From assembly GCA_031555615.1 (NCBI GenBank), contig JAVBUF010000001.1:1-60824 (forward strand): a stretch of 60,824 bases of DNA, in the 5' to 3' direction. The stretch comes from UBA935 sp031555615. Its GTDB lineage: Bacteria > Bacillota > Clostridia > Lachnospirales > Lachnospiraceae. Within the stretch, counting starts at the first letter, position 1; each line of letters opens with the position of its first letter. Shown here piece after piece: positions 1 to 7,554 of the stretch. Both the position numbers and the translations under genes were made by a program. The notes under the pieces are model-generated. The model did no database searches, was not told the origin of the DNA, and saw nothing but the letters and a program-made list of their open reading frames with translations.

Positions 1-98
1 ACAATTTTATATCCCTTTTCTTGTAACATTTGTTGCATAACGTCCATTTCATAACCGTTCACCTTACATCCTAAGTTATGTAATGCTACACTTTTCAT
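1..98 (-). CDS. mtaB: MtaB tRNA methylthiotransferase, N-terminal part only
   Basis: Only the first 32 codons lie in the window; the gene runs off the left edge. The N terminus contains LGCKVNGYE, the start of the MiaB/MtaB methylthiotransferase fold, where the Cys after LG is the first ligand of the N-terminal iron-sulfur cluster. LGCKVN is more typical of MtaB (makes ms2t6A37 in tRNA) than of MiaB or RimO. ATG at 96-98 is preceded by a weak GGTG site. A possible divergent promoter reads leftwards (-35 TTGATG at 182-187, -10 TATTAT at 159-164, 17 bp apart) and overlaps the promoter of the HPr-like gene. Family is fairly certain; the exact subfamily rests on a short N terminus. Confidence 0.75.
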   Translation of the reverse strand, partial: MKSVALHNLGCKVNGYEMDVMQQMLQEKGYKI

Positions 99-131
99 AT
101 TATTCACCACTTTTTTTGTATTGTTTTATTA

Positions 132-163
132 TTGACTTTTCTTCCTTCAACCTTTACTATAAT
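132..163 (+). promoter_or_regulatory. Sigma-A-type promoter of the HPr-like gene
   Basis: TTGACT at 132-137 and TACTAT at 155-160 are 17 bp apart; the -10 region continues into TATAAT at 158-163. It lies about 40 bp upstream of the start codon. Read by eye. Confidence 0.6.
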
Positions 164-201
164 AAACAGAAGGTATGAAAACATCAAGGAGGTAATATAC
201 A

Positions 202-432
202 ATGAAAACAATTCAAATTTCTTTAAATTCTATTGATAAGGTTAAATCTTTTGTAAATGATATTACAAAATTCGATTATGACTTTGATTTAGTATCCGGA
301 AGATATGTAATTGATGCCAAATCTATCATGGGTATCTTCAGTTTAGACTTATCCAAGCCTATCGATTTGAATATTCATGCAGAAGATAGCGCTGAAGACG
401 TTTTAACAGCATTGAAACCTTACACGCTGTAA
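202..432 (+). CDS. HPr-like protein lacking the phospho-histidine
   Basis: A 76-residue protein of HPr (PTS phosphocarrier) size and pattern. The second half contains DAKSIMGIFSLDL, which matches the HPr region around regulatory Ser46 (KSIMG). The N-terminal active-site segment of true HPr (GLHARPA with phospho-His15) is absent: the protein begins MKTIQISLNSIDKV and the only His is near residue 57. It therefore cannot act as an ordinary PTS phosphocarrier. A regulatory or structural role is inference. It is monocistronic, with its own promoter, an AAGGAGGT site 7-8 bases before the ATG, and a good terminator. Confidence 0.7.
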   Translation: MKTIQISLNSIDKVKSFVNDITKFDYDFDLVSGRYVIDAKSIMGIFSLDLSKPIDLNIHAEDSAEDVLTALKPYTL

Positions 433-458
433 TCCGAACATAGTAGAATCGAAACACA

Positions 459-487
459 AATCGTCACCGTCAGGTGACGATTTTTTG
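459..487 (+). terminator. Rho-independent terminator after the HPr-like gene
   Basis: A perfect 10-bp stem (AATCGTCACC with GGTGACGATT), a 4-base loop and a T6 run. It sits between the convergent HPr-like gene and thiI. The minus-strand side is only moderately T-rich, so its use by thiI is uncertain. Confidence 0.9.
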
Positions 488-527
488 TTTTACCCGCCGC
501 GGCGGGATTCCATATCCGTGAAGTTCT

Positions 528-1718
528 CTAATGAACGATAATGACTTCATCCGTTTCCAATGCCGTCCGCACCAGTTCATCGATCTTTTCTTCCAGATTT
601 CTTTCATGCTTCTTAATTATATTTAAGTTCGGCTTAGTAACCGGATGCTTGGCCACAAAAATGGTACAGCAGTCCTCAAAAGGCTGAATCGAGGTTTCAT
701 AAGTATTGATCTGTTCTGAAATCTTCACGATTTCCATTTTATCAAACCCGATCAGCGGCCGGTATACCGGCAGTTCGCATACTTCATTGGTAGCCGCAAG
801 GGACTGCAGAGTCTGGGAAGCCACCTGGCCGATGCTTTCGCCGGTAATCAGTCCCAGACAATCGGTCTCCTTGGCAATGTGCTGGGCAATCTTCATCATA
901 TAGCGGCGCATAATGATGGTGAGCTCTTCATGAGGACATTTTTCATAAATATATAGCTGTATATCGGTGAAATTAATCACATGCAGGTAAATAGGGCCGG
1001 TATAGCGGGACACCAGCCGGGCCAAATCCACGACCTTTTGTTTGGCACGGTCGCTGGTATAGGGCGGCGCATGAAAATAAACCGCATCAATCTTGACGCC
1101 GCGTTTGGCAATCATATAACCGGCCACCGGAGAGTCAATGCCCCCCGATAACAGCAGCATGGCTTTACCGTTGGTACCTACCGGCATACCGCCGGGGCCG
1201 GGGAGAATCTCCGAATACAAAAAGATTTTTTCCCGGACTTCCACATGAATCATAATATCGGGATTGTGTACATCCACCTTCATCTCCGGAAAAGCATCCA
1301 ATAGGATTCCACCCAGTTCAGCGTTCATTTCCATGGAATCCAAAGGGTAATTTTTACGGGAACGTCTGGCTGCCATTTTAAAAGTGCAATGCTTGTCCGG
1401 ATACCGTTGATCCACATATTTTACCACAAAATCACACAGCTTCTCAAACCCTTCATCCTCCACATAGACCATGGGGCAGATGCCGGATATCCCGAAAACT
1501 GTCTGGAGATTGGCTACCGTCTCGTCAAAGTCAAAGTCACTCAGGGCTTCCACATAAATCCGCCCGCTGGTACGGGTTACCTGAAATTCTCCTTCCCCTT
1601 TTTTCAATGCATATTTAATCTGGCGCACCAGCGCCTCTTCAAAAAGATGGCGGTTTTTGCCTTTGATTCCAATCTCGGCATATTTAATTAGAAAGGCTTT
1701 ATAAAATCCTGCGTTCAT
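528..1718 (-). CDS. thiI: ThiI tRNA 4-thiouridine synthase (sulfurtransferase)
   Basis: This enzyme adenylates U8 of tRNA and transfers sulfur to make 4-thiouridine; some members also feed sulfur to thiamine thiazole synthesis. The 396 residues hold an N-terminal ferredoxin-like region, a THUMP domain over about residues 60-165, and a PP-loop ATP pyrophosphatase domain with LLLSGGIDSPVA near residue 190. The C-terminal rhodanese domain of E. coli ThiI is missing. Rhodanese-free ThiI proteins are usually paired with a dedicated cysteine desulfurase, and one is encoded just upstream on the same strand, 106 bp away. This supports transcription as the last gene of prmA-rsmE-desulfurase-thiI. Confidence 0.93.
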   Translation of the reverse strand: MNAGFYKAFLIKYAEIGIKGKNRHLFEEALVRQIKYALKKGEGEFQVTRTSGRIYVEALSDFDFDETVANLQTVFGISGICPMVYVEDEGFEKLCDFVVKYVDQRYPDKHCTFKMAARRSRKNYPLDSMEMNAELGGILLDAFPEMKVDVHNPDIMIHVEVREKIFLYSEILPGPGGMPVGTNGKAMLLLSGGIDSPVAGYMIAKRGVKIDAVYFHAPPYTSDRAKQKVVDLARLVSRYTGPIYLHVINFTDIQLYIYEKCPHEELTIIMRRYMMKIAQHIAKETDCLGLITGESIGQVASQTLQSLAATNEVCELPVYRPLIGFDKMEIVKISEQINTYETSIQPFEDCCTIFVAKHPVTKPNLNIIKKHERNLEEKIDELVRTALETDEVIIVH

Positions 1719-1824
1719 CCGTGCTCCTCTATCTTATTCTTTATCTGCAGACACTTGTGAAACGCCCGGCGAAGGGAATAAACGATGCTGTCCGCCGCCG
1801 GTTCTGCGTTTCGTAAATGCCTGA

Positions 1825-2982
1825 TTAATGACGTGTGTATTTTCGTAACATGGGAATTATATCATACATTACCTGCAATGTGTAATTTATTTCTTCCATT
1901 GTGGTAAATGTCGAAAAGCTGAAGCGGACAGTGGAATCCAAAAGTTCTTTTTCCACGCCGACTGCCATTAGAGTGGCTGAGTTTTGATGGGCTTTGTTTG
2001 ATGCGCAGGCACTGCCGGCAGACACATAAACTTCCTTTTCCTCCAACGCATGCAGCAGGACTTCACTTCGAACGCCCCGGAAGGAAACACTGACCACATG
2101 GGGGGCGCCTTCTCTGCCGCGAATGCTGTTGACTTTTACATCCGGAATTCTTTCCACACCTTCAATAAAAGCCTCCTTCAGGATATACATCCTTTCTGTT
2201 TCCCGTTCAACATTTTCATAAATCATCTCAATGGCTTTGGCCATACCCGCGATTCCCGGTACATCCTCCGTACCGGAACGCATCCCCCGCTGCTGGCTGC
2301 CGCCAAAAATAATGGGACGCATTTTTATTTTTTCATCTGCGTACAGGAAGCCTACCCCTTTGGGGCCATGAATCTTATGGCTGCTCACCGAGAGCAGATC
2401 GATTTTCATCCGTTTGGGAAAAATCCGAAATTTACCATAGCCCTGTACGGCATCCACATGGAAAATAATGTGCGGATTTATCTGCTTGATCAAATCACCT
2501 GCTTCCATGATGGGTTGTATGGAGCCGATTTCATTATTGGTGTGCATAATAGAAACCAATATCGTGTCCTGGGTTATGGCCCGCCGCAGATCCTCCAGAC
2601 GAATACGTCCGCTTTTATCCACCGGGAGATAGCTCACCCGGAACCCTTCCTGCTCCAGATACTTCATGGTTTGAATCACTGCCGGATGCTCGATCCGGGT
2701 GGTTATGATATGGCGTCCCGCCCGGGCATTGGCCATAGCTGCGCCGATCAGGGCCAGGTTATCCGATTCTGTTCCGCCGGATGTAAAAAATATTTCTTTT
2801 TCGTTTACTTTTAAATTTTGGGCAATCACTTCTTTTGCATATCTGACATACTGCTCTGCCTGTATGCCTTTTCTGTGCATACTGGAAGGATTCCCGTAAT
2901 CCTCACACATAATCCTTGTCATTAGTTCTGCTACCTCCGGAAAACACCTGGTGGTTGCCGAATTGTCCAAATATACTTCCAT
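1825..2982 (-). CDS. Cysteine desulfurase (NifS/IscS family), sulfur donor for ThiI
   Basis: A PLP enzyme that converts Cys to Ala and carries the sulfur as a persulfide. The N terminus MEVYLDNSATT is typical of the family. SSHKIHGPKG holds the PLP lysine, and SAGSACASNK holds the catalytic Cys on its mobile loop. I start at ATG 2980-2982, because AGGAG at 2988-2992 lies 5 bases upstream; an in-frame ATG six codons earlier has no such site. The length of 385 residues is normal. Its position directly before a rhodanese-less thiI suggests it is the tRNA-thiolation desulfurase (like B. subtilis NifZ) rather than the general Fe-S IscS. No IscU is nearby. Confidence 0.9.
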   Translation of the reverse strand: MEVYLDNSATTRCFPEVAELMTRIMCEDYGNPSSMHRKGIQAEQYVRYAKEVIAQNLKVNEKEIFFTSGGTESDNLALIGAAMANARAGRHIITTRIEHPAVIQTMKYLEQEGFRVSYLPVDKSGRIRLEDLRRAITQDTILVSIMHTNNEIGSIQPIMEAGDLIKQINPHIIFHVDAVQGYGKFRIFPKRMKIDLLSVSSHKIHGPKGVGFLYADEKIKMRPIIFGGSQQRGMRSGTEDVPGIAGMAKAIEMIYENVERETERMYILKEAFIEGVERIPDVKVNSIRGREGAPHVVSVSFRGVRSEVLLHALEEKEVYVSAGSACASNKAHQNSATLMAVGVEKELLDSTVRFSFSTFTTMEEINYTLQVMYDIIPMLRKYTRH

Positions 2983-3053
2983 AAAAACTCCTATCTGCAT
3001 CTTATGATTACACGGTCACGGGGAAAATTGTATTATATAAAATAATAATATGC

Positions 3054-3794
3054 TTAGCATTCCAATTGGTACATTATCCACCCCAGCATGGTAAGCCCGG
3101 CAGTCTCTGTCCGCAGGATTCTCTTTCCCATGGTAACCGGCACGATACCGGCTTGTACTGCCTTTTCGATTTCTTTTTCATCAAAGCCCCCTTCCGGTCC
3201 GATAAAAACCGCAATTTCCTGACCTGCCTTAAGGCTGCCAAGCAATTCCTTTGTCCGGGCCATTCCCTCAGCCATCTCATAGGGAATCATCCTGACATCC
3301 ATTCCCTTTGCAAAGGCCACTGCATCGGCAAAGCTCATCACCTCTTTTACCGCCGGAATGACCTTGCGCTTGCTTTGCTTGGCGGCCGCGACCGCAATCC
3401 CCTGCCATCTGGATGTTTTAGACTGGCTTTTCTTAGCATCCAGCTTTACCACCGAGCGCTTGGCGGCTACCGGAATGATTTCATAAGCACCTAATTCAAC
3501 GGCCTTCTGTATGATCATTTCCATTTTATCTGCTTTAGGCAATCCCTGAAACAGATAAACCCGGGCAGAAAGTTCCAATTCTTCTTCCTTAATAAATATC
3601 AGCTTGCATAGAATCTCTCCTTCGGTTATTTCCTCGATGATACACCGGTACTCCTTCGGCGTGATTCCGTCACTTACCGAAAGCTCTTCGCCGCATTTCA
3701 TGCGCAGTACATTCCGGATGTGCTTTACATCCTTTCCGGTTATTCTCACATTATGTTCCTGTATCTGACTGGGCTCCACAAAAAAATGATGCAT
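3054..3794 (-). CDS. rsmE: RsmE 16S rRNA m3U1498 methyltransferase
   Basis: RsmE methylates N3 of U1498 in 16S rRNA with SAM through a SPOUT (knotted) fold. The start MHHFFVEPSQI, a PUA-like N-terminal region, VFIGPEGGFDEKEIE and LRTETAGLTML are all characteristic; the last two form the SAM-binding knot. The frame is open further upstream into the end of prmA, but the start at 3794 is preferred because GGAG lies a few bases before it and the protein then matches the family length (246 residues). It follows prmA by 44 bp, a common pairing in Clostridia. The leader carries an 18-bp tandem duplication (listed separately). Confidence 0.93.
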   Translation of the reverse strand: MHHFFVEPSQIQEHNVRITGKDVKHIRNVLRMKCGEELSVSDGITPKEYRCIIEEITEGEILCKLIFIKEEELELSARVYLFQGLPKADKMEMIIQKAVELGAYEIIPVAAKRSVVKLDAKKSQSKTSRWQGIAVAAAKQSKRKVIPAVKEVMSFADAVAFAKGMDVRMIPYEMAEGMARTKELLGSLKAGQEIAVFIGPEGGFDEKEIEKAVQAGIVPVTMGKRILRTETAGLTMLGWIMYQLEC

Positions 3795-3814
3795 AATCTC
3801 TCCTACCTTCCGCG

Positions 3815-3850
3815 GCCACATTACCTCCTGGCGCCACATTACTTCCTGGC
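3815..3850 (-). repeat. 18-bp tandem duplication across the prmA stop and rsmE leader
   Basis: Bases 3815-3832 and 3833-3850 are the same 18-mer with one mismatch. On the coding strand the unit reads GCCAGGAGGTAATGTGGC or GCCAGGAAGTAATGTGGC. The upstream copy contains the prmA stop codon and the downstream copy puts an extra AGGAGG just before rsmE. It looks like a small tandem duplication that created extra initiation signals. Confidence 0.8.
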
Positions 3851-4801
3851 TGTTACCGATACCCATTCCCCCTGATAAGTTACCTCCAGAACTTCCATTC
3901 CTGCATTTTTTACAGCAGAAACTACGGTCTGCTCTTTATCGTCGATAATTCCTGAAGTAATATAGATTCCGCCTTTTTTCAGCTGCCCGGCAATCACCGG
4001 GGTCAGGGGAACCAGTACGTCAGCCAGAATGTTGGCCACCACGATATCGAAGCATTCGTAACCCACCGCATCCTGCACGCTTTTTTCGGTGATAATATTG
4101 CCGATCATCATTTCAAACTGCTCCGGTGAAATACCGTTTGCTTTCATATTCTCTTTGACCGCTTCTTCCGCACAGGGATCCAAATCGGTTCCTACAGCCT
4201 TCCTGGCACCAAACATCAGCGACAAAATTGACAGGATACCGCTGCCGGTTCCCACGTCCAAAAGCACTGTCTCTTCCGTAATATGCTTACGCAGCTGACG
4301 GATACACAACTGGGTGGTTTCATGCATACCGGTGCCAAACGCTGTTCCCGGATCAATATGCAGAACGGTCTTTTTGGCATCTTCATCCTTCACTTCCTCC
4401 CAGGAAGGTATCACCAGAATATCATCGATATAAAATTGATGAAAATACTGTTTCCAGTTATTGATCCAGTCCAAATCCTCTGTCTCGGATACGGAAACCG
4501 AACCTTCACCAATATCCATAAACTGCCTGATATTACCTAATTCTTCCTCAATGTTCCTCACTAACGCTGATATATCTACCGGATTTTCTGCTGTTTTTTC
4601 AACAAAAAAGCTTAAATAGGCAATTCCATCATCTTCCAGATTATCCGGCAGGATATCTACGAACATCTGCTCTTTTTCCAATGCTGTCAAAGGCACTTTA
4701 TCCTCTATCTGAGCACCTTCCAGCCCAATATCATAAAGGCTGCTGATAATCATATCCTCGGCCTCGGTGATGGTTTTAATTTCAAATTTTATCCATTTCA
4801 T
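3839..4801 (-). CDS. prmA: PrmA ribosomal protein L11 methyltransferase
   Basis: PrmA trimethylates ribosomal protein L11 with SAM. The N-terminal L11-binding region (MKWIKFEIKT to about residue 100) is followed by a class I methyltransferase domain with IDPGTAFGTGMHETT, the SAM motif LLDVGTGSGILSI and VVANILADVL (an NPPY-like catalytic loop of PrmA type). The 320 residues are normal for the family. A strong GAGGAG precedes the ATG. It is the first gene of prmA-rsmE-desulfurase-thiI. A candidate promoter is -35 TTGCAA, 17 bp, -10 TAATAT, read leftwards in 4837-4865, overlapping the promoter of the divergent lipoprotein gene. Confidence 0.94.
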   Translation of the reverse strand: MKWIKFEIKTITEAEDMIISSLYDIGLEGAQIEDKVPLTALEKEQMFVDILPDNLEDDGIAYLSFFVEKTAENPVDISALVRNIEEELGNIRQFMDIGEGSVSVSETEDLDWINNWKQYFHQFYIDDILVIPSWEEVKDEDAKKTVLHIDPGTAFGTGMHETTQLCIRQLRKHITEETVLLDVGTGSGILSILSLMFGARKAVGTDLDPCAEEAVKENMKANGISPEQFEMMIGNIITEKSVQDAVGYECFDIVVANILADVLVPLTPVIAGQLKKGGIYITSGIIDDKEQTVVSAVKNAGMEVLEVTYQGEWVSVTARK

Positions 4802-4847
4802 ACCGTTCTCCTCATATCTCTTATATAAAAATTAATATTATCACAAA

Positions 4848-4886
4848 TGCAAAATATTTGCAAAACTCTTATCTCTCATATATAAT
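4848..4886 (+). promoter_or_regulatory. Promoter of the DUF3048 lipoprotein gene, overlapping a palindrome
   Basis: TTGCAA at 4858-4863 and TATAAT at 4881-4886 are 17 bp apart. The -35 overlaps a perfect inverted repeat, TGCAAA-ATA-TTTGCA (4848-4862), which also covers the -35 of the opposite prmA promoter. The palindrome could be a shared operator, but no regulator is known. Confidence 0.5.
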
Positions 4887-4945
4887 GGTCGTATATGTAA
4901 CTTATTTTGCCTGCTCTCACAGGCCAATGGAGGACTATTATACCA

Positions 4946-6151
4946 ATGAATTCAATCATCAAAATAAAGAAACCGTTAACTCTTTTTCTGGCATTAAGCA
5001 CTTTTGCCATTGTTATGACCGGCTGCGGACAAAAGGAAGAAGTCGAAGTTGTTCCGGAAGCTACCGCTGTCCCAATAGCAACCGCCACTCCTGCCCCGGA
5101 ACCTTCCGCAACCCCGGTTCCCGATGCAAATATGCTGAACGGCATTCCCATCATCGGCGAACGGGAAGTGGTAAACGGTAAAATGCAAAGCTATCTTACC
5201 GGTGAATGGAAAGAGGAAGCTGTTGTTACCAGACGGCCCATCGCGGTTATGGTTCCCAATAATACACCGGCTCTTCCCCAGTATGGCCTCTCGCAGGCCA
5301 GCATCATTTACGAAGCACCGGTAGAAGGAAGAATCACCCGGTTGATGCCTATTTTCGAAGACTTTGACGACCTGGATCATATCGGACCCATCAGAAGCAG
5401 CCGGGATTATTATATCTATGTTGCTGCCGGATATGAAGCCATTTATTGTAACTGGGGACTGGCAATACCTTATGTGGAAGAATTGATCAACAGTGATGTA
5501 ATTGATAATGTCAGCGCTGCTGTTAAAGGTATTCATAACCCGGCCAGCGGAAAAACCTTCGACCGTATTACCCGGAGCGGCTATTCCAGTGAATTTACCG
5601 GCTACCTTTTTATTGACGGCCTGAAGAAAGACGTGGAGCGTCTCGGTTATGACTGGGATTATTCCGAAAACTATGTCCCGCAGTTTATTTTTGCGGCTGA
5701 CGATACCCGGGTAGAATACACTGATCAAAAAGATGCTTCGATGATTTATCCCGGCGGAAAAGAAGACGGCAACAAAGGTGGTTATGGCGCCTATAATCCC
5801 TATTTTGAATACCACGAGGATGACCACTTATACTATCGCTATCAATCCGGCAAGAAGCAGATTGATGAGCTGAATGGTGAACAATATGCCGTTTCCAATG
5901 TGGTATTGCAGTATTGCCACGGTGAAGTCCGGGATGATCATGATTATCTGGCTTTCGGCGTTCATGGTGAAGGAGATGCCTTAATCTTTACCAACGGTAA
6001 AGTAATCGAAGGTACCTGGTCCCGTTACGACGGTGACGGCACACCTGCCAAATATTTTGACAAAGACGGCAATGAAATCGTTGTGAATCAGGGTAAAACT
6101 TGGATATGTAATGTCTGGAAGGAGTACGGCGAGTTCGTACTTTATGAATAA
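4946..6151 (+). CDS. DUF3048 family lipoprotein (YerB-like)
   Basis: A secreted lipoprotein of unknown function. A charged N terminus (MNSIIKIKK) and hydrophobic segment lead to the lipobox VMTGC, whose Cys would be lipidated. A low-complexity Pro/Ala/Thr linker follows, then the DUF3048 region with PIAVMVPNN, YEAPVEGRITRLM and HIGPIRSSRDYYI (about residues 85-160) and a C-terminal domain. I start at 4946, where the signal peptide begins and GGAGG lies 12 bases upstream; the frame is open 13 codons earlier without a better site. It is monocistronic, with its own promoter and terminator. Confidence 0.88.
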   Translation: MNSIIKIKKPLTLFLALSTFAIVMTGCGQKEEVEVVPEATAVPIATATPAPEPSATPVPDANMLNGIPIIGEREVVNGKMQSYLTGEWKEEAVVTRRPIAVMVPNNTPALPQYGLSQASIIYEAPVEGRITRLMPIFEDFDDLDHIGPIRSSRDYYIYVAAGYEAIYCNWGLAIPYVEELINSDVIDNVSAAVKGIHNPASGKTFDRITRSGYSSEFTGYLFIDGLKKDVERLGYDWDYSENYVPQFIFAADDTRVEYTDQKDASMIYPGGKEDGNKGGYGAYNPYFEYHEDDHLYYRYQSGKKQIDELNGEQYAVSNVVLQYCHGEVRDDHDYLAFGVHGEGDALIFTNGKVIEGTWSRYDGDGTPAKYFDKDGNEIVVNQGKTWICNVWKEYGEFVLYE

Positions 6152-6158
6152 AAATAAT

Positions 6159-6217
6159 TACGGGGCTGTCGCACTGGCTAAAAACAAATTAGTTGGGCGA
6201 CAGCCCCGTAGTCCTTT
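6159..6217. terminator. Shared terminator between convergent genes
   Basis: A 14-bp perfect stem (6159-6172 with 6197-6210), a 24-base loop, and a CCTTTTCT run on the plus side. It lies between the DUF3048 gene and the hydrolase gene that ends at 6219, so it may serve both. Confidence 0.85.
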
Positions 6218-6218
6218 T

Positions 6219-7370
6219 CTATTTATTATTAAATGAAGCAATCCGATCTTTGGCATTTTGCCGGAGGTTATCGTAAAAGAACGCATAATCGCTGCCATGG
6301 TAACACCCTGCCGGGAATATCCCACTGGGAAGCAGGTAATCCGCCGGATTTACCGTACTCACGGTTACGGTACCCCGGGAAAGATTTACCGCTGCATCAG
6401 CAAAACCGTTTACTTTCTGCACCTTTCCCTCCGGGCTTAGCAAAACCGCCCCCAGATTGGCCTCGGTTCCGGCCCTTTCTTCACTCCGGGTCCAGGTCAA
6501 TGGATTGATGGCGATACTGCCTTCTGTCACTACCGGATTTTTAACCGTCATGTTCGGGGCTTCCGTGTTATAGGAAATGATGACACCGGTATCTACTGCC
6601 GATTCTGCAAATTTCAAGTGTGAATTATCCGCCAGATACTGTTGGGTCACAGAATAGCCGATGGCATAGGCGGCAATCATCCGGTCCTGTACATCCGGAT
6701 TTTCCTTCATATATTCCGATAAAAGAAACAACATGGTCTGGGAGCCCTGGGAATGTCCCGCCAGGATAAAGGGACGGCCATTGTTATAATTTTTAATGTA
6801 ATAGTCAAAGGCTGCTATCGTATCCCTGGCCGGAACACCGCCGGTAAAGCGACTCTGCTCTGCAGCCGGAAGGGAAAGGGCAAATGCCGGATCAGCCTGC
6901 CGGTAATAGGGAACATACAGATTACCTTCTGATGCAAAAGCACTGGCTTGTTCTTCCACCATCCTGATCACTCCGGGAATCATCTTTCCCGACTGGATCG
7001 AAGTTATCGTCGGTTCATCCGCAGTTTGCCTGGCATAAACAGAAGGGTATATATAGAAAATATCCACCGGCTTACTGCCGGCCGAAATCATAAACCAATT
7101 ATTAGGATCGGAATAATCGGTAGGTGTGATGGAAACATCCAATTGCTGCCCGGGATAGATGTAATTGGGGTTTTCGATTTTATTCTGAAGCGCCAGCTGC
7201 TGATAGGAATTGCCGAATTTCGTGGCAATTTTAGTCAGGGTATCCGCTTCCTTCACCGTGTACATTTCCTTTTCGCTTTCTTTTCCCTGGACATAAGATA
7301 CCGGAATGAATGACGTCCAGCACATACTCAATGTTATTATGAAAGCCATTGTTTTAATGTTTTTTTTCAT
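6219..7370 (-). CDS. Secreted LysM-DUF3089 alpha/beta hydrolase
   Basis: A 383-residue exported protein. Residues 1-30 form a signal peptide (MKKNIKTMAF plus a hydrophobic stretch). Residues about 37-80 are a LysM domain (MYTVKEADTLTKIATKFG to YPGQQLDV), which binds peptidoglycan. The rest matches the DUF3089 alpha/beta-hydrolase family: VDIFYIYPSVY near the start and the nucleophile elbow AGHSQGS around residue 210. It is probably a cell-wall-attached esterase or lipase-like enzyme; the substrate is unknown. AGGAG precedes the ATG. It is divergent from the NRPS adenylation gene, and the two share a 184-bp intergenic region. Confidence 0.85.
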   Translation of the reverse strand: MKKNIKTMAFIITLSMCWTSFIPVSYVQGKESEKEMYTVKEADTLTKIATKFGNSYQQLALQNKIENPNYIYPGQQLDVSITPTDYSDPNNWFMISAGSKPVDIFYIYPSVYARQTADEPTITSIQSGKMIPGVIRMVEEQASAFASEGNLYVPYYRQADPAFALSLPAAEQSRFTGGVPARDTIAAFDYYIKNYNNGRPFILAGHSQGSQTMLFLLSEYMKENPDVQDRMIAAYAIGYSVTQQYLADNSHLKFAESAVDTGVIISYNTEAPNMTVKNPVVTEGSIAINPLTWTRSEERAGTEANLGAVLLSPEGKVQKVNGFADAAVNLSRGTVTVSTVNPADYLLPSGIFPAGCYHGSDYAFFYDNLRQNAKDRIASFNNK

Positions 7371-7492
7371 TTTTTTCGCTCCTTTTTATGTAGCTAAATG
7401 TTATGTAATTTAAATACTACCACGAAATTTGGACCGAAAACATAAATCACGCAGAAACCAATGCTAACCCCTTGGATTGTCCGGCCCTAATC

Positions 7493-7521
7493 TTGAAATG
7501 GAAATCACCAAAGTGTACTAT
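7493..7521 (+). promoter_or_regulatory. Candidate promoter of the stand-alone adenylation gene
   Basis: TTGAAA at 7493-7498 and TACTAT at 7516-7521, 17 bp apart, about 33 bp before the TTG start. The -10 sequence is the same as that of the two-component operon promoter. No clear LytTR direct repeat was found by eye in 7371-7554. Confidence 0.45.
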
Positions 7522-7554
7522 ATTTATTAACTGCATAAGAAAGAGGTGGAACCA

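Noticed and set aside
2050..2814. Long open frame (254 codons) on the plus strand opposite the cysteine desulfurase gene
   Set aside because: It is antisense to a gene with complete catalytic motifs, has no fitting ribosome site and no recognisable domain.
4994..5827. Long open frame (277 codons) opposite the DUF3048 lipoprotein gene
   Set aside because: The plus-strand gene has promoter, lipobox, family motifs and terminator; the reverse frame has none.
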